Under the pieces are notes generated by a model that did not search any database, was not told where the DNA came from, and saw only the letters and a program-made list of their open reading frames with translations. Positions 46,015-54,211 of a stretch of DNA of 64,000 bases are shown here, piece by piece. How positions within the stretch are numbered: the first letter of the stretch is position 1; the number at the start of each line of letters is the position of its first letter. Both the position numbers and the translations under genes were made by a program. Source of the DNA: Steroidobacteraceae bacterium (lineage in GTDB: Bacteria; Pseudomonadota; Gammaproteobacteria; Steroidobacterales; Steroidobacteraceae); the NCBI GenBank assembly GCA_019634895.1, contig JAHCAM010000001.1, positions 62,001 through 126,000 of the forward strand. Direction: 5' to 3'.

Positions 46015-46196
46015 AGACGTACTCGATCTTTCGCAACACGGGACTCGCGGCGGTGCTGGTCGGCACGCTCGCCATCCTCATCAGCAACGGACTGGCGCTC
46101 GACCAGCGCGTGGTCTACGAGCGGGACATCCTGGGATTCGACCAGGCGTACGTCCTGCCGGAGATCGTGGTCACGGCCCGGCGTCTCGAGACGTGA
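46011..46196 (+). CDS. Small exported/membrane protein with TonB-box-like C-terminus
   Basis: A 61-residue protein: basic MKTYSIFRN, hydrophobic GLAAVLVGTLAILISNGLAL (about 10-29, signal peptide or anchor) and a tail ending VLPEIVVTARRLET. EIVVTARR is the sequence usually seen at the TonB box of TonB-dependent receptors, here at the C-terminus of a tiny protein with no barrel. ATGA overlap with the preceding gene supports translation. Function unknown. Confidence 0.65.
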   Translation: MKTYSIFRNTGLAAVLVGTLAILISNGLALDQRVVYERDILGFDQAYVLPEIVVTARRLET

Positions 46197-46209
46197 GCCG
46201 CGGAAACGA

Positions 46210-46320
46210 TGCCGGGTCGCGGATCCGGAGATTCGCCGTCACTGCGGACTGAACCGGCCACAGCGTCCTCCCCCCGACGCAGCGGCGCTGGCGGCGAATC
46301 CCCGAATCCGCGACCCGGCA
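46210..46320. repeat. TGCCGGGTCG hairpin element, copy B
   Basis: Arms 46210-46237 and 46293-46320 (28 bp, two mismatches), 55-bp loop. Tips TGCCGGGTCGCGGAT match copy A (42914-42982) in the first ten bases and in a GATTCG core. Lies just upstream of GGACGCGTCC copy 3 in the same convergent gap. Confidence 0.8.
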
Positions 46321-46330
46321 CCCCGCCGGT

Positions 46331-46380
46331 TAAAGGGGACGCGTCCAATTAAGGTTCCTTAATTGGACGCGTCCCCTTTA
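46331..46380. repeat. GGACGCGTCC inverted-repeat element, copy 3
   Basis: Fifty bp: perfect 24-bp arms 46331-46354 and 46357-46380, 2-bp loop. The last three bases are the stop codon of yicC read on the minus strand (TAA). Located in the convergent gap between the small-protein pair and yicC. Confidence 0.93.
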
Positions 46381-47244
46381 TTCGACGTTCTGCACCTGCT
46401 CGCGCATCTGCTCGATCAGGACCTTGAGCTCCATTGCGCTGCGCGTGGTCTCGACGTCCTGCGACTTCGACGACAGCGTATTGGCCTCGCGGTTGAACTC
46501 CTGCATCAGGAAGTCCAGCTTGCGGCCGACGGCGTCGTCGGCGGCGAGCGTCGCCTCCAGCTCCGTCACGTGGCTGCCGAGCCGGTCGAGCTCCTCGGCC
46601 ACGTCCATCTTCTGCACCAGGATCGCTATTTCCTGCTCGAGCCGCTCCGGGTTGCCCTCGGCGCCGAGTGCGGCGAGACGCTCCTTCATCTTCGCGCGGA
46701 TGCGCGACTGCACGTCGGGAAGCCGGCCGGCCACCGAGTCCACGATCCGGCGCACGCCCGCTGCGCGCGAGCGCAGCATCCCGGCGATGCGCTCGCCTTC
46801 CGCCGAGCGCGAGGCCACGAAAGCCGCCAGCGCTTCGCCCAGCAGCGCCTCGGCCGCCTGCGCGAGCGGGCCCGGATCGCGCTCCGGTTCGCGCACGATG
46901 CCGGGCCAGCGCAACAGGTCGACCGCATCGATGTGCCCGGCGGCGCCGAGCCGCCGCTGGATCGCCTGGGCGGCATCGATCAGCCTGTCGAGCAGCGATT
47001 CGTCCACCAGCAGGTCGCGCGACGCGGCGGTCTCGGGCCGCAGCCAAAGGGAAGCGTCGACCTTGCCGCGCCGCGCGGCCGCGCCGATCGCGCGCCGGAA
47101 ACCGGCCTCGAAGGGACGCAGCTCCTCGGGCAGCCGCAGGCTGACCTCGAGGTAGCGGTGATTGACGCCGCGGATCTCCCAGGCGAGCACCCCCGAAGAG
47201 GTCGTGCGCTCGGCGCGCGCGAATCCCGTCATGCTCCTGAGCAT
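46378..47244 (-). CDS. yicC: YicC-family endoribonuclease
   Basis: A 288-residue YicC/YloC stress-related ribonuclease. N-terminus MLRSMTGFARAE is the family signature, and the C-terminal half has KMDVAEELDRLGSH and KLDFLMQEFNREANTL SSK-type residues near Glu/His (shown in part: FLMQEFNREANTLSSKSQD). The stop codon is the tip of repeat copy 3. Divergent from the PP2C gene; upstream gap 92 bp. Confidence 0.94.
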   Translation of the reverse strand: MLRSMTGFARAERTTSSGVLAWEIRGVNHRYLEVSLRLPEELRPFEAGFRRAIGAAARRGKVDASLWLRPETAASRDLLVDESLLDRLIDAAQAIQRRLGAAGHIDAVDLLRWPGIVREPERDPGPLAQAAEALLGEALAAFVASRSAEGERIAGMLRSRAAGVRRIVDSVAGRLPDVQSRIRAKMKERLAALGAEGNPERLEQEIAILVQKMDVAEELDRLGSHVTELEATLAADDAVGRKLDFLMQEFNREANTLSSKSQDVETTRSAMELKVLIEQMREQVQNVE

Positions 47245-47336
47245 CTGGCGAGGTCCCCGGGTGTGCGGAAAGCCGGTGTTGTAAGCTGCGCCACAGTCTA
47301 GCAGGGGGAGGCGGCCGACGGCCGCCGGGGGCGCGC

Positions 47337-48080
47337 GTGGCAGTCGAGCTCGCCGAGGTCAGCCTGACCGGCGATCGTGAGGACAACCAGGACCGCGTCG
47401 CGGTCGCCGCCGGCGACGGCGCGGCGATGCTCGTCGTGATGGACGGCATGGGCGGCCACGCCTGGGGCGCGCGCGCGGCGGAGACCGGCTGCAAGGTGCT
47501 GGTGGACGAGTTCCGCAAGGCGCCGAAGCCGCTGTTCGATCCGCTCGGGTTCCTGCACCTCGCGCTGGGGCGCGCGCACGCCGCAGTGGTCGCGCTCGGC
47601 GCCAAGCTCGCCATCGACCTGCGGCCGCGCGCCACCTGCGCGGTCTGCGTGGTGCAGCGCGACGAGGCGTACTGGGCGCACGTCGGCGACAGCCGCGTCT
47701 ACCACCTGCGCGGCGGCGCAATCGTCGCGCGCACGCGCGATCACAGCCACGTCGAGGTGCTGCTGCGCGAGGGCTCGATCAGCGAGGAGGAGATCGCGGG
47801 GCATCCGATGCGCAACTACGTCGAGTGCTGCATCGGCGGAGAGTCCGTGCTGCCGGAGATGACGATCTCCGGGCGCCAGCCGCTCGCGGAGGGCGACGTG
47901 CTGCTGGTCTGCACCGACGGCATCTGGTCGGGCCTCAAGGACCAGGACATCGCGGCGTTCTGGAAGCCGGGCAACGGCAGCTGCCGCGAGGCGCTGGCGT
48001 CGCTCGCGGAGAAAGCGGTGGCCGCCTCCGCTCCGCACAGCGACAATGCCTCGGCTGCCGGGCTGGTCTGGCGGCACTGA
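47337..48080 (+). CDS. PP2C-type serine/threonine protein phosphatase
   Basis: A 247-residue metal-dependent phosphatase. [27 protein letters not shown] and HSDNASA are motifs of PP2C/Stp1. The first Asp-containing loop reads [14 protein letters not shown] start at 47337. It converges nowhere and is followed by rph after 10 bp, so probably in that operon. No matching kinase gene nearby, though a kinase-like domain is present in the phosphoesterase fusion at 33985-35841. Confidence 0.92.
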   Translation: MAVELAEVSLTGDREDNQDRVAVAAGDGAAMLVVMDGMGGHAWGARAAETGCKVLVDEFRKAPKPLFDPLGFLHLALGRAHAAVVALGAKLAIDLRPRATCAVCVVQRDEAYWAHVGDSRVYHLRGGAIVARTRDHSHVEVLLREGSISEEEIAGHPMRNYVECCIGGESVLPEMTISGRQPLAEGDVLLVCTDGIWSGLKDQDIAAFWKPGNGSCREALASLAEKAVAASAPHSDNASAAGLVWRH

Positions 48081-48090
48081 GGCGGATCCC

Positions 48091-48810
48091 ATGACACGAA
48101 GCGGCGGCCGGGCGGCCGACCAGTTGCGACCCGTCCGCTTCACCCGCGGCTACACCTCGCATGCCGAGGGCTCGGTGCTGGCGGAGTTCGGCGCGACCCG
48201 CGTGGTCTGCACCGCCAGCATCGAGAACGGCGTGCCCGCGTTCCTGCGCAACAGCGGCCGCGGCTGGCTCACGGCGGAGTACGGCATGCTGCCGCGCGCG
48301 ACGCATACGCGCACCGCGCGCGAGGCGGCCAGGGGGCGGCAGGCCGGCCGCACGCAGGAGATCCAGCGCCTGATCGGCCGGTCGCTGCGCGCCTGCATCG
48401 ACCTGGGCGCGATCGGCGAGCGCACCATCACCATCGACTGCGACGTGCTGCAGGCCGACGGCGGCACGCGCACCGCGGCGATCACCGGCGGCTTCGTCGC
48501 GCTGGCGGATGCCGTGGACGCGCTGCTGAAGCGGCGCGTGATCGCGTCGAATCCGCTGCACGGTCAGGTCGCCGCGGTCTCGGTGGGCATCGTCAAGGGC
48601 ACGCCGCTGCTCGACCTCGACTACGCCGAGGACGTCGAGGCCGAGACCGACATGAACGTGGTGATGAACTCGGGCGGCGCGTTCATCGAGGTGCAGGGCA
48701 CCGCGGAAGGGCACGCCTTCCGCCGCGAGGAACTGGACGCGATGCTGAACCTGGCGGCCGCCGGCATCGCGACGCTGTTCGAGCTGCAGCTGGCCGCGCG
48801 CGGCGCCTGA
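48091..48810 (+). CDS. rph: Ribonuclease PH
   Basis: A 239-residue 3'-to-5' phosphorolytic exonuclease trimming tRNA 3' ends. Sequence [43 protein letters not shown] (catalytic Arg), [15 protein letters not shown] and [18 protein letters not shown] are standard. ATG 48091 fits family length. Stop and the rdgB start share one base (TGATG). Confidence 0.96.
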   Translation: MTRSGGRAADQLRPVRFTRGYTSHAEGSVLAEFGATRVVCTASIENGVPAFLRNSGRGWLTAEYGMLPRATHTRTAREAARGRQAGRTQEIQRLIGRSLRACIDLGAIGERTITIDCDVLQADGGTRTAAITGGFVALADAVDALLKRRVIASNPLHGQVAAVSVGIVKGTPLLDLDYAEDVEAETDMNVVMNSGGAFIEVQGTAEGHAFRREELDAMLNLAAAGIATLFELQLAARGA

Positions 48811-49406
48811 TGCGCCGCGTCGTGCTCGCCACCGGCAACGCCGGCAAGCTGCGGGAGATGCGCGCAATCCTCGCCGGCCACGGCCTGCAGGTCCTGCCGC
48901 AGTCACAGTTCGGGATCGCGCCGCCGCCGGAGACCGGCGACAGCTTCGCGGCGAATGCGCTGCTCAAGGCGCGGCACGCGGCCGCGGCATCGGAGCTGCC
49001 GGCGATCGCGGACGATTCCGGGCTCGAGGTGGACGCGCTCGGCGGGCGGCCGGGCCTGCACTCGGCGCGTTTTGCCGGCGAGCCCGCGGACGATCGCGCC
49101 AACAACGAGCGCCTGATGGCAGAACTCGACGGCGTGCCGGAAGGCCGGCGCGGCGCGCGCTACCGCTGCGCGATGGCGTTCGTGCAGAGCGCGGACGACC
49201 CGCGGCCCATCGTGGCGGAAGCATCCTGGCCCGGCCGCATCGGTCTCGAGCCGAGGGGCGGCGGCGGCTTCGGCTACGATCCGTACTTCGTGACGGCCGA
49301 CGGGCGCACGGCGGCGGAGATGCCGGCCGACGAGAAGAACCGCGTGAGCCACCGCGGGCAGGCGCTGGCGCTGCTGGCGGCGCGCATGCGCGAGGCGGGC
49401 TGGTAG
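48810..49406 (+). CDS. rdgB: Non-canonical purine NTP pyrophosphatase (RdgB/HAM1)
   Basis: A 198-residue house-cleaning enzyme hydrolysing ITP/dITP/XTP. TGNAGKLREM at the N-terminus, DDSGLEVDALGGRPGLHSARFAG, GFGYDPYFV and RVSHRGQALALL are the HAM1 signatures. Ends 5 bp before repeat copy 4. Order rph-rdgB-(M48)-hemW resembles E. coli rdgB-hemW linkage. Confidence 0.96.
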   Translation: MRRVVLATGNAGKLREMRAILAGHGLQVLPQSQFGIAPPPETGDSFAANALLKARHAAAASELPAIADDSGLEVDALGGRPGLHSARFAGEPADDRANNERLMAELDGVPEGRRGARYRCAMAFVQSADDPRPIVAEASWPGRIGLEPRGGGGFGYDPYFVTADGRTAAEMPADEKNRVSHRGQALALLAARMREAGW

Positions 49407-49411
49407 AAAGC

Positions 49412-49487
49412 TAAAGGGGACGCGTCCAATTAAGCCGGCGGCGCAGTCCTCCGCCGCAAGGGCAGTTAATTGGACGCGTCCCCTTTA
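49412..49487. repeat. GGACGCGTCC inverted-repeat element, copy 4
   Basis: Seventy-six bp: perfect 22-bp arms 49412-49433 and 49466-49487, with a GC-rich 32-bp centre that can form its own short stem. Lies exactly between convergent rdgB (5 bp after stop) and M48 (3 bp before stop). Confidence 0.93.
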
Positions 49488-49490
49488 TCT

Positions 49491-50996
49491 TCAGCGGACG
49501 GTCTTGATCATGTCGCCCGGCTTCGGCTCGCCCTTCGGGTAGAGGCCGTTGAACAGGCGCAGCTCCTGCTCCGGGTACTTCTCGATTTTCGCGGTCTGCG
49601 CCAGCCCGGCGATGGTGGTGCTTTCGGTGGCCCGGATCACCTTCAGGCGGTGCGGCTCCGCGAGCTCGAACTCGTTCGACCGCAGGCGGCGGAATGTCCG
49701 CGCGGTCGAGAGGAACAGCGAGTCGCCCGCCGGCACGGCCAGGTTCGAGCGGCTCGCGCCCTTGAACACCCACATCAGGTTGTCGTAGTAGATGACGACA
49801 TAGCGCACGCTCGTGGTCTTGCCGTAGGGCGAGGCGTCGTTGCGGACGATCGCGGTCCAGGCCTTGAGGCCGTTGATCTCGAGCGTCTCGACGCGGTCGA
49901 GCCGGCGGTTGGCCAGCCCGCGCATCGCGAAATCGCGCGGGTCGGTGAGGTCCGACGGCGGCACCTGCGTACGCAGCTCGAGGACGTGTTCCTTGTTCGG
50001 GCCGACCCCCAGCAGGTACGCGGGCGCGTTGACCACCTGCCAGTTGGCCGGGAAGGCGAGCGTGAACTGCATGTCGGCGTGGTAGAAGCGGTTGCCGCGC
50101 AGCATGCCCTGGCGGCGGCTGGAGCCGACCGGCAGCCCATCGATGGCCTTGAGGAATTCCTCGGTGTTCAGCGTGCTGCCGGCCCCGCCGGCCCTGGCCT
50201 TGCCAGCCTCGGCGACTGCCTGCTGCAGGCGCTGGTCCACCGAGGGATGGGACGAGTACACGCCGTGGTAGACCCGCGCCTGCCGACCCTCGAGGCGCGC
50301 CCGCTCGCGCTGGAACGTCTCGTTGTCCTTCATGATCGCCAGCATCTCGATCATCGCGCCCGGGTCATAGCCCGCCGCGGCCAGGTACCTCGCGCCGAGA
50401 CGATCGGCCTCCAGTTCCGCTTCCCGCCCGTGTCCCATGATGACCGCGGTGCCGACCTCGCCGGTGAGCTGCCCGAGCGCTGGCATGCCGGTGAGGATCG
50501 CGGTGGCCGCGCTCGCGAGGCCGGCCAGCAGCGATTGCCGCTGGCGCGCCATGGAATGCCCGGCGACGTTGTGCCCGATCTCGTGCGCGATCACCGCCGC
50601 GAGCTGCGCCTCGTTCTGCATGTAGGGCAGGATGCCGCGCGAGATGTAGACGTAGCCGCCGGCGGTCGCGTACGCGTTGATGTCCTCGGCGTCGTCGATC
50701 GTGAACTGCCAGTCCAGGTCCGGCCGCTCGCTGACGGCCGCGAGCTTCTGGCCGATGCGCCGGACGTAATCCTGCAGTTCGAGATCGTCGTGCACGCCCT
50801 TCTGCTGCGTCAGGTAGACGTGCGCCTGCTTGCCGAGGCGGACCTCCTTGCTGTCCTTCTTCGGCTTCTCCTTCTTGATCTCTTCCTGCTTCTCCGGATC
50901 CTGCCCGGCGGCGACGAGGGGCAGGACCGCGCCGCCGGCGAGCGCGGTGCAGGCGAGGAGCGCAAGCATGATCCCTGGCGGTCGGCGCACGGGCAT
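49491..50996 (-). CDS. M48-family periplasmic metalloprotease
   Basis: A 501-residue (from ATG 50996) zinc protease of the BepA/YggG group. Signal sequence within the first 31 residues (IMLALLACTALAGGAVLPL), zinc motif HEIGHNVAGH (His138, Glu139, His142) and downstream Glu in REAELEADRLGARYL. Then a long C-terminal region (about 250-500) without TPRs, differing from BepA. Start is uncertain: a TTG at 51014 is also in frame. Role: outer-membrane protein quality control by family analogy. Confidence 0.88.
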   Translation of the reverse strand: MPVRRPPGIMLALLACTALAGGAVLPLVAAGQDPEKQEEIKKEKPKKDSKEVRLGKQAHVYLTQQKGVHDDLELQDYVRRIGQKLAAVSERPDLDWQFTIDDAEDINAYATAGGYVYISRGILPYMQNEAQLAAVIAHEIGHNVAGHSMARQRQSLLAGLASAATAILTGMPALGQLTGEVGTAVIMGHGREAELEADRLGARYLAAAGYDPGAMIEMLAIMKDNETFQRERARLEGRQARVYHGVYSSHPSVDQRLQQAVAEAGKARAGGAGSTLNTEEFLKAIDGLPVGSSRRQGMLRGNRFYHADMQFTLAFPANWQVVNAPAYLLGVGPNKEHVLELRTQVPPSDLTDPRDFAMRGLANRRLDRVETLEINGLKAWTAIVRNDASPYGKTTSVRYVVIYYDNLMWVFKGASRSNLAVPAGDSLFLSTARTFRRLRSNEFELAEPHRLKVIRATESTTIAGLAQTAKIEKYPEQELRLFNGLYPKGEPKPGDMIKTVR

Positions 50997-51081
50997 CTCC
51001 CGGTCAGGCCCCAAGCCTAACCCGTAGGGATATAGACGCGAACCCGGCGGGAAAGTTGAGCGCGGGACGTCCCGCGGGCGC

Positions 51082-51285
51082 CTACTTCAGGCCGTACTTC
51101 TTGCGGAAGCGGTCGACGCGGCCGCCGGAGTCCACGATCTTCTGCTTGCCCGTATAGAAAGGATGGCAATTGGAGCAGACCTCGACCTCGAGGTTGCTGC
51201 CGAGCGTGGAACGCGTCTGGAAGGTGTTGCCGCAGCTGCAGGTAACGGTGATTTCCGCGTACTTCGGGTGGATGCCGTCTTTCAT
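51082..51285 (-). CDS. rpmE: 50S ribosomal protein L31, zinc-binding type
   Basis: A 67-residue ribosomal protein. CSCGN (Cys16, Cys18) and [13 protein letters not shown] (Cys37, Cys40) give the zinc-binding "C+" form rather than the zinc-free paralogue YkgM-type. [14 protein letters not shown] closes the protein. Monocistronic, with its promoter in the AT-rich upstream gap holding DnaA boxes. Confidence 0.97.
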   Translation of the reverse strand: MKDGIHPKYAEITVTCSCGNTFQTRSTLGSNLEVEVCSNCHPFYTGKQKIVDSGGRVDRFRKKYGLK

Positions 51286-51402
51286 GGTCGTGCGTCCGGT
51301 CGGCTGCAGCGTCGGGGGCGCGCAGTCTAGCGGGCGGCGGAAGCCCGGGCAAGACAGCCCCTGCCGAGCTGCTAAGTCATAGAAAGTATGGAGATTTTTC
51401 CA

Positions 51403-51425
51403 TTATCCACAAAATATGTGGATAA
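51403..51425. promoter_or_regulatory. Two inverted consensus DnaA boxes in an AT-rich gap
   Basis: TTATCCACA (51403-51411) and TGTGGATAA (51417-51425) are perfect, facing DnaA boxes 5 bp apart. They lie in the 295-bp gap between rpmE and hemW (51286-51580), which is markedly AT-rich for this genome (for example 51493-51535 with ATTAAATTTTG and TTTATTGATCAATT). Nothing else is recognised in the gap. Candidate DnaA-regulated promoter of rpmE or a chromosomal DnaA-titration site. Confidence 0.55.
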
Positions 51426-51580
51426 CTCTGTGGAGCGAGGGCGCGGGCGGCATGCCTCGCTCGCGCATTTCCGCATTTATGGCCGGTTGATTAAATTTTG
51501 AGCAGGCCATATTTCCTTTATTGATCAATTGCTTACATCACTCCAGTTAAGGCACCTCGCGAACAATGTGCTGAAAGTCC

Positions 51581-52771
51581 CTATTGGAAACGAGCCGCCG
51601 GGGCGCTGTGCACAACTCGCCTCGGTGCGGACGGCTCCGTTTCCTCCGGCAGGAACTCGGCGTGCAGTTCGTTCAGGAAGCGGTAGCCGAGCTCGGTGGG
51701 CTGGTAAGTGCCATCCATCTCGCGCAGCAGTCCGCGGCTGCACAGGCGTGCGAGCGTGGCCTCGACCGCGGCGGCCGGCAGCCCGGTCACCGCCTCGAAA
51801 TGAGCGAGCGTGAAGCCCTCGCGCAGCCGCAACGCATTCAGCATGTACTCGAACGGCAGCTCGGCTGCCGGCACCCGGCGCCGCGTGCCGGCGCGGCCGC
51901 CGGCCGCCAGGTACGCGCGCGGGGAGCGGGCCTTCTCGCTGCGGATGACGGCGCCGTCCACCGTCGCCTTGCCGTGCGCGCCGGCGCCGATGCCGAGATA
52001 GTCGCCGAAGCGCCAGTAATTCAGGTTGTGCCGGCATTGCCGGCCGGGCCGCGCGTAGGCCGAGACCTCGTACTGCGCGATGCCCGCCGCGGCGAGTTCG
52101 TGCTGGCAGGCGAGCTGCATTTCGAATGCCTGTTCCTCGCCAGGCAACTGCGGCGGTCGGCGGTAGAAGGCCGTGCCGGGTTCCAGCGTGAGCTGGTAAT
52201 GCGACAGGTGCGCCGGCGCGAGGGCGAGCGCGGCGCGCAGGTCGGCGAGCGCGCCTTCGGGAGACTGCCCCGGCAGCCCGTACATCAGGTCGAGGTTGAA
52301 GTTGTCGATGCCCGCGGAGCGGATCCCGGCGACCGCGGCCGGGATCTCCGCGGGTCCATGGATCCGGCCGAGCGCCGACAGCGCCGCCGCATCGAAGGAC
52401 TGCGCGCCCAGCGACACGCGGTTGACCCCGGCGGCCGCGTAGCCCTCGAAACGGCCGTGCTCCACGGTGCCCGGGTTGGCCTCCATCGTGATCTCGACGT
52501 CCGCGGCGAGCGGCAGCCGCGCGGCGATGCCCGAAAGCAGTGCATGGATCGCCTGCGGGCCGAATAGCGACGGGGTGCCGCCGCCCAGGAAGACGCTGGA
52601 AACGCCGCGGCCGGCCGCAAGGTCCAGGTCGGCCTCGAGGTCCGCGAGCAGCGCTTCGACGTAGGCATTTTCCGGAATGGTGCCGGGCGCCGCGTGTGAG
52701 TTGAAATCGCAGTACGGGCACTTGCTCACGCACCAGGGCAGGTGGACATAAACGGCAATGGGCGCGCTCAT
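51581..52771 (-). CDS. hemW: HemW-type radical SAM protein (heme chaperone)
   Basis: A 396-residue radical-SAM protein related to coproporphyrinogen III oxidase HemN but acting as a heme chaperone. VHLPWCVSKCPYCDF gives Cys14, Cys18, Cys21; GGGTPSLF, MEANPGTVE and GVNRVSLGAQSFD follow. The second SAM-binding residues of HemN are not obvious, supporting HemW. Divergent from gltA with only 22 bp between start codons. Confidence 0.92.
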   Translation of the reverse strand: MSAPIAVYVHLPWCVSKCPYCDFNSHAAPGTIPENAYVEALLADLEADLDLAAGRGVSSVFLGGGTPSLFGPQAIHALLSGIAARLPLAADVEITMEANPGTVEHGRFEGYAAAGVNRVSLGAQSFDAAALSALGRIHGPAEIPAAVAGIRSAGIDNFNLDLMYGLPGQSPEGALADLRAALALAPAHLSHYQLTLEPGTAFYRRPPQLPGEEQAFEMQLACQHELAAAGIAQYEVSAYARPGRQCRHNLNYWRFGDYLGIGAGAHGKATVDGAVIRSEKARSPRAYLAAGGRAGTRRRVPAAELPFEYMLNALRLREGFTLAHFEAVTGLPAAAVEATLARLCSRGLLREMDGTYQPTELGYRFLNELHAEFLPEETEPSAPRRVVHSAPAARFQ

Positions 52772-52793
52772 GCCGTCATTCTATGGGATCATT

Positions 52794-54125
52794 ATGAACG
52801 CACAGTTGAAGCCGGAGAGCATGGCGCCAATGAGCGGCGACAAGTACCAGTTGACCAACCTGACGACGGGCAAGGCGACGGAACTGCCGACGCGCACGGG
52901 CTCGGTGGGCCCGGCGGTGCTCGACATCGGCGGCCTGCTCAAGGACCACGGGGTCTTCACCTACGACCCGGGCTTCATGTCGACCGCCTCGACGGCGAGC
53001 GCCATCACCTACATCGACGGCGACGCCGGCGTGCTGCTCTACCGCGGCTACCCGATCGAGCAGCTGGCCAAGCACAGCACCTTCCTCGAGGTCTCGTACC
53101 TGCTGCAGAAAGGCGAGCTGCCCGATGCCGCCGAGCTCGCGGCCTTCACCCGCTCGATCACCCGCCACACCATGCTGAACGAGTGGCTGCTGCGGCTCTA
53201 TCGCGGCTTCCACCACAACGCGCACCCGATGGCGATGGTCGCCACGATCGTCGCGTCGCTCGCGGCCTTCTATCACGACACCACGAACATCACCAACGAC
53301 CGCCACCGCGAGATCTTCACGCACCGCATGATCGCGAAGATCCCGACCATCGCCGCCGCGGCGTACAAGCACGCGCTCGGCCAGCCGTTCATCTACCCGC
53401 GCAACGACCTCGACTACTGCGCGAACATGCTGCACATGTTCTTCTCGGTGCCCTGCGAGTCCTACGAGATGGACGCGCTGCACGCGAAGGCGCTCGACCT
53501 GTTGTTCATCCTGCACGCCGACCACGAGCAGAACGCCAGCACCTCGACCGTGCGGCTGGCCGGCAGCACCGGTTGCAATCCGTACACGGCGATGTCGGCA
53601 GGCGTCTCCGCGCTGTGGGGCCCCGCGCACGGCGGCGCCAACGAGGCGGTCGTGGACATGCTCGAGAAGATCGGCGACGTCAGCCACGTGCAGGACTTCC
53701 TGGCGCGCGTGAAGGACAAGTCGGGCGGCGTGCGCCTCATGGGATTCGGCCACCGCGTCTACAAGAACTTCGACCCGCGGGCGACGATCATCCGCGAGAT
53801 GTGCCACAAGGTGCTCGGCAAGCTCGGCCAGAGCAACACGCCGCTGTTCGAGCTGGCGCTGCGCCTCGAGGAGATCGCGCTCAAGGACGATTACTTCATC
53901 AGCCGCAAGCTGTACCCGAACGTGGACTTCTACTCCGGCATCATCTACCGCGCGCTCGGCATCCCGCGCGAGATGTTCACGGTGATGTTCGCGATCGCGC
54001 GCACCGCGGGCTGGGTCGCGCACTGGTCGGAGATGATCGGCGACCCGACCATGAAGATCGCGCGGCCGCGGCAGCTCTACACCGGCGCGGCGCGGCGCGA
54101 CTACGTGCCGGTCGCGAAGCGCTGA
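52794..54125 (+). CDS. gltA: Citrate synthase (type II)
   Basis: A 443-residue citrate synthase beginning the TCA cycle. Conserved FTYDPGFMSTASTASAITYIDG, ARRFHHNAHPMAMV-like block (shown as HHNAHPMAMVATIV), LWGPAHGGANEAV (catalytic His), GFGHRVYKNFDPR (catalytic His) and the Asp region near the C-terminus. Start choice is difficult: ATG 52794 is only 22 bp from hemW, and internal ATGs (52821, 52830) precede the strongly conserved GDKYQLTN. Repeat copy 5 follows the stop by 3 bp. Confidence 0.95.
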   Translation: MNAQLKPESMAPMSGDKYQLTNLTTGKATELPTRTGSVGPAVLDIGGLLKDHGVFTYDPGFMSTASTASAITYIDGDAGVLLYRGYPIEQLAKHSTFLEVSYLLQKGELPDAAELAAFTRSITRHTMLNEWLLRLYRGFHHNAHPMAMVATIVASLAAFYHDTTNITNDRHREIFTHRMIAKIPTIAAAAYKHALGQPFIYPRNDLDYCANMLHMFFSVPCESYEMDALHAKALDLLFILHADHEQNASTSTVRLAGSTGCNPYTAMSAGVSALWGPAHGGANEAVVDMLEKIGDVSHVQDFLARVKDKSGGVRLMGFGHRVYKNFDPRATIIREMCHKVLGKLGQSNTPLFELALRLEEIALKDDYFISRKLYPNVDFYSGIIYRALGIPREMFTVMFAIARTAGWVAHWSEMIGDPTMKIARPRQLYTGAARRDYVPVAKR

Positions 54126-54128
54126 CCA

Positions 54129-54211
54129 TAAAGGGGACGCGTCCAATTAACCTGGCGACGTTGCGCTGCCGTGCGCGCGGTCGACCGGGTTAATTGGACG
54201 CGTCCCCTTTA
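54129..54211. repeat. GGACGCGTCC inverted-repeat element, copy 5
   Basis: Eighty-three bp: perfect 24-bp arms 54129-54152 and 54188-54211, 35-bp GC-rich centre. Sits between convergent gltA and the unknown gene at 54190-54816. Its right arm, read on the minus strand, encodes the last codons of that gene (D-K-G-D-A-S-N then TAA). Confidence 0.93.

Noticed and set aside
51286..51580. Chromosomal origin of replication
   Set aside because: Only two DnaA boxes are seen and dnaA, dnaN, rpmH, gidA and parAB are absent. A DnaA-regulated site is the more modest reading.
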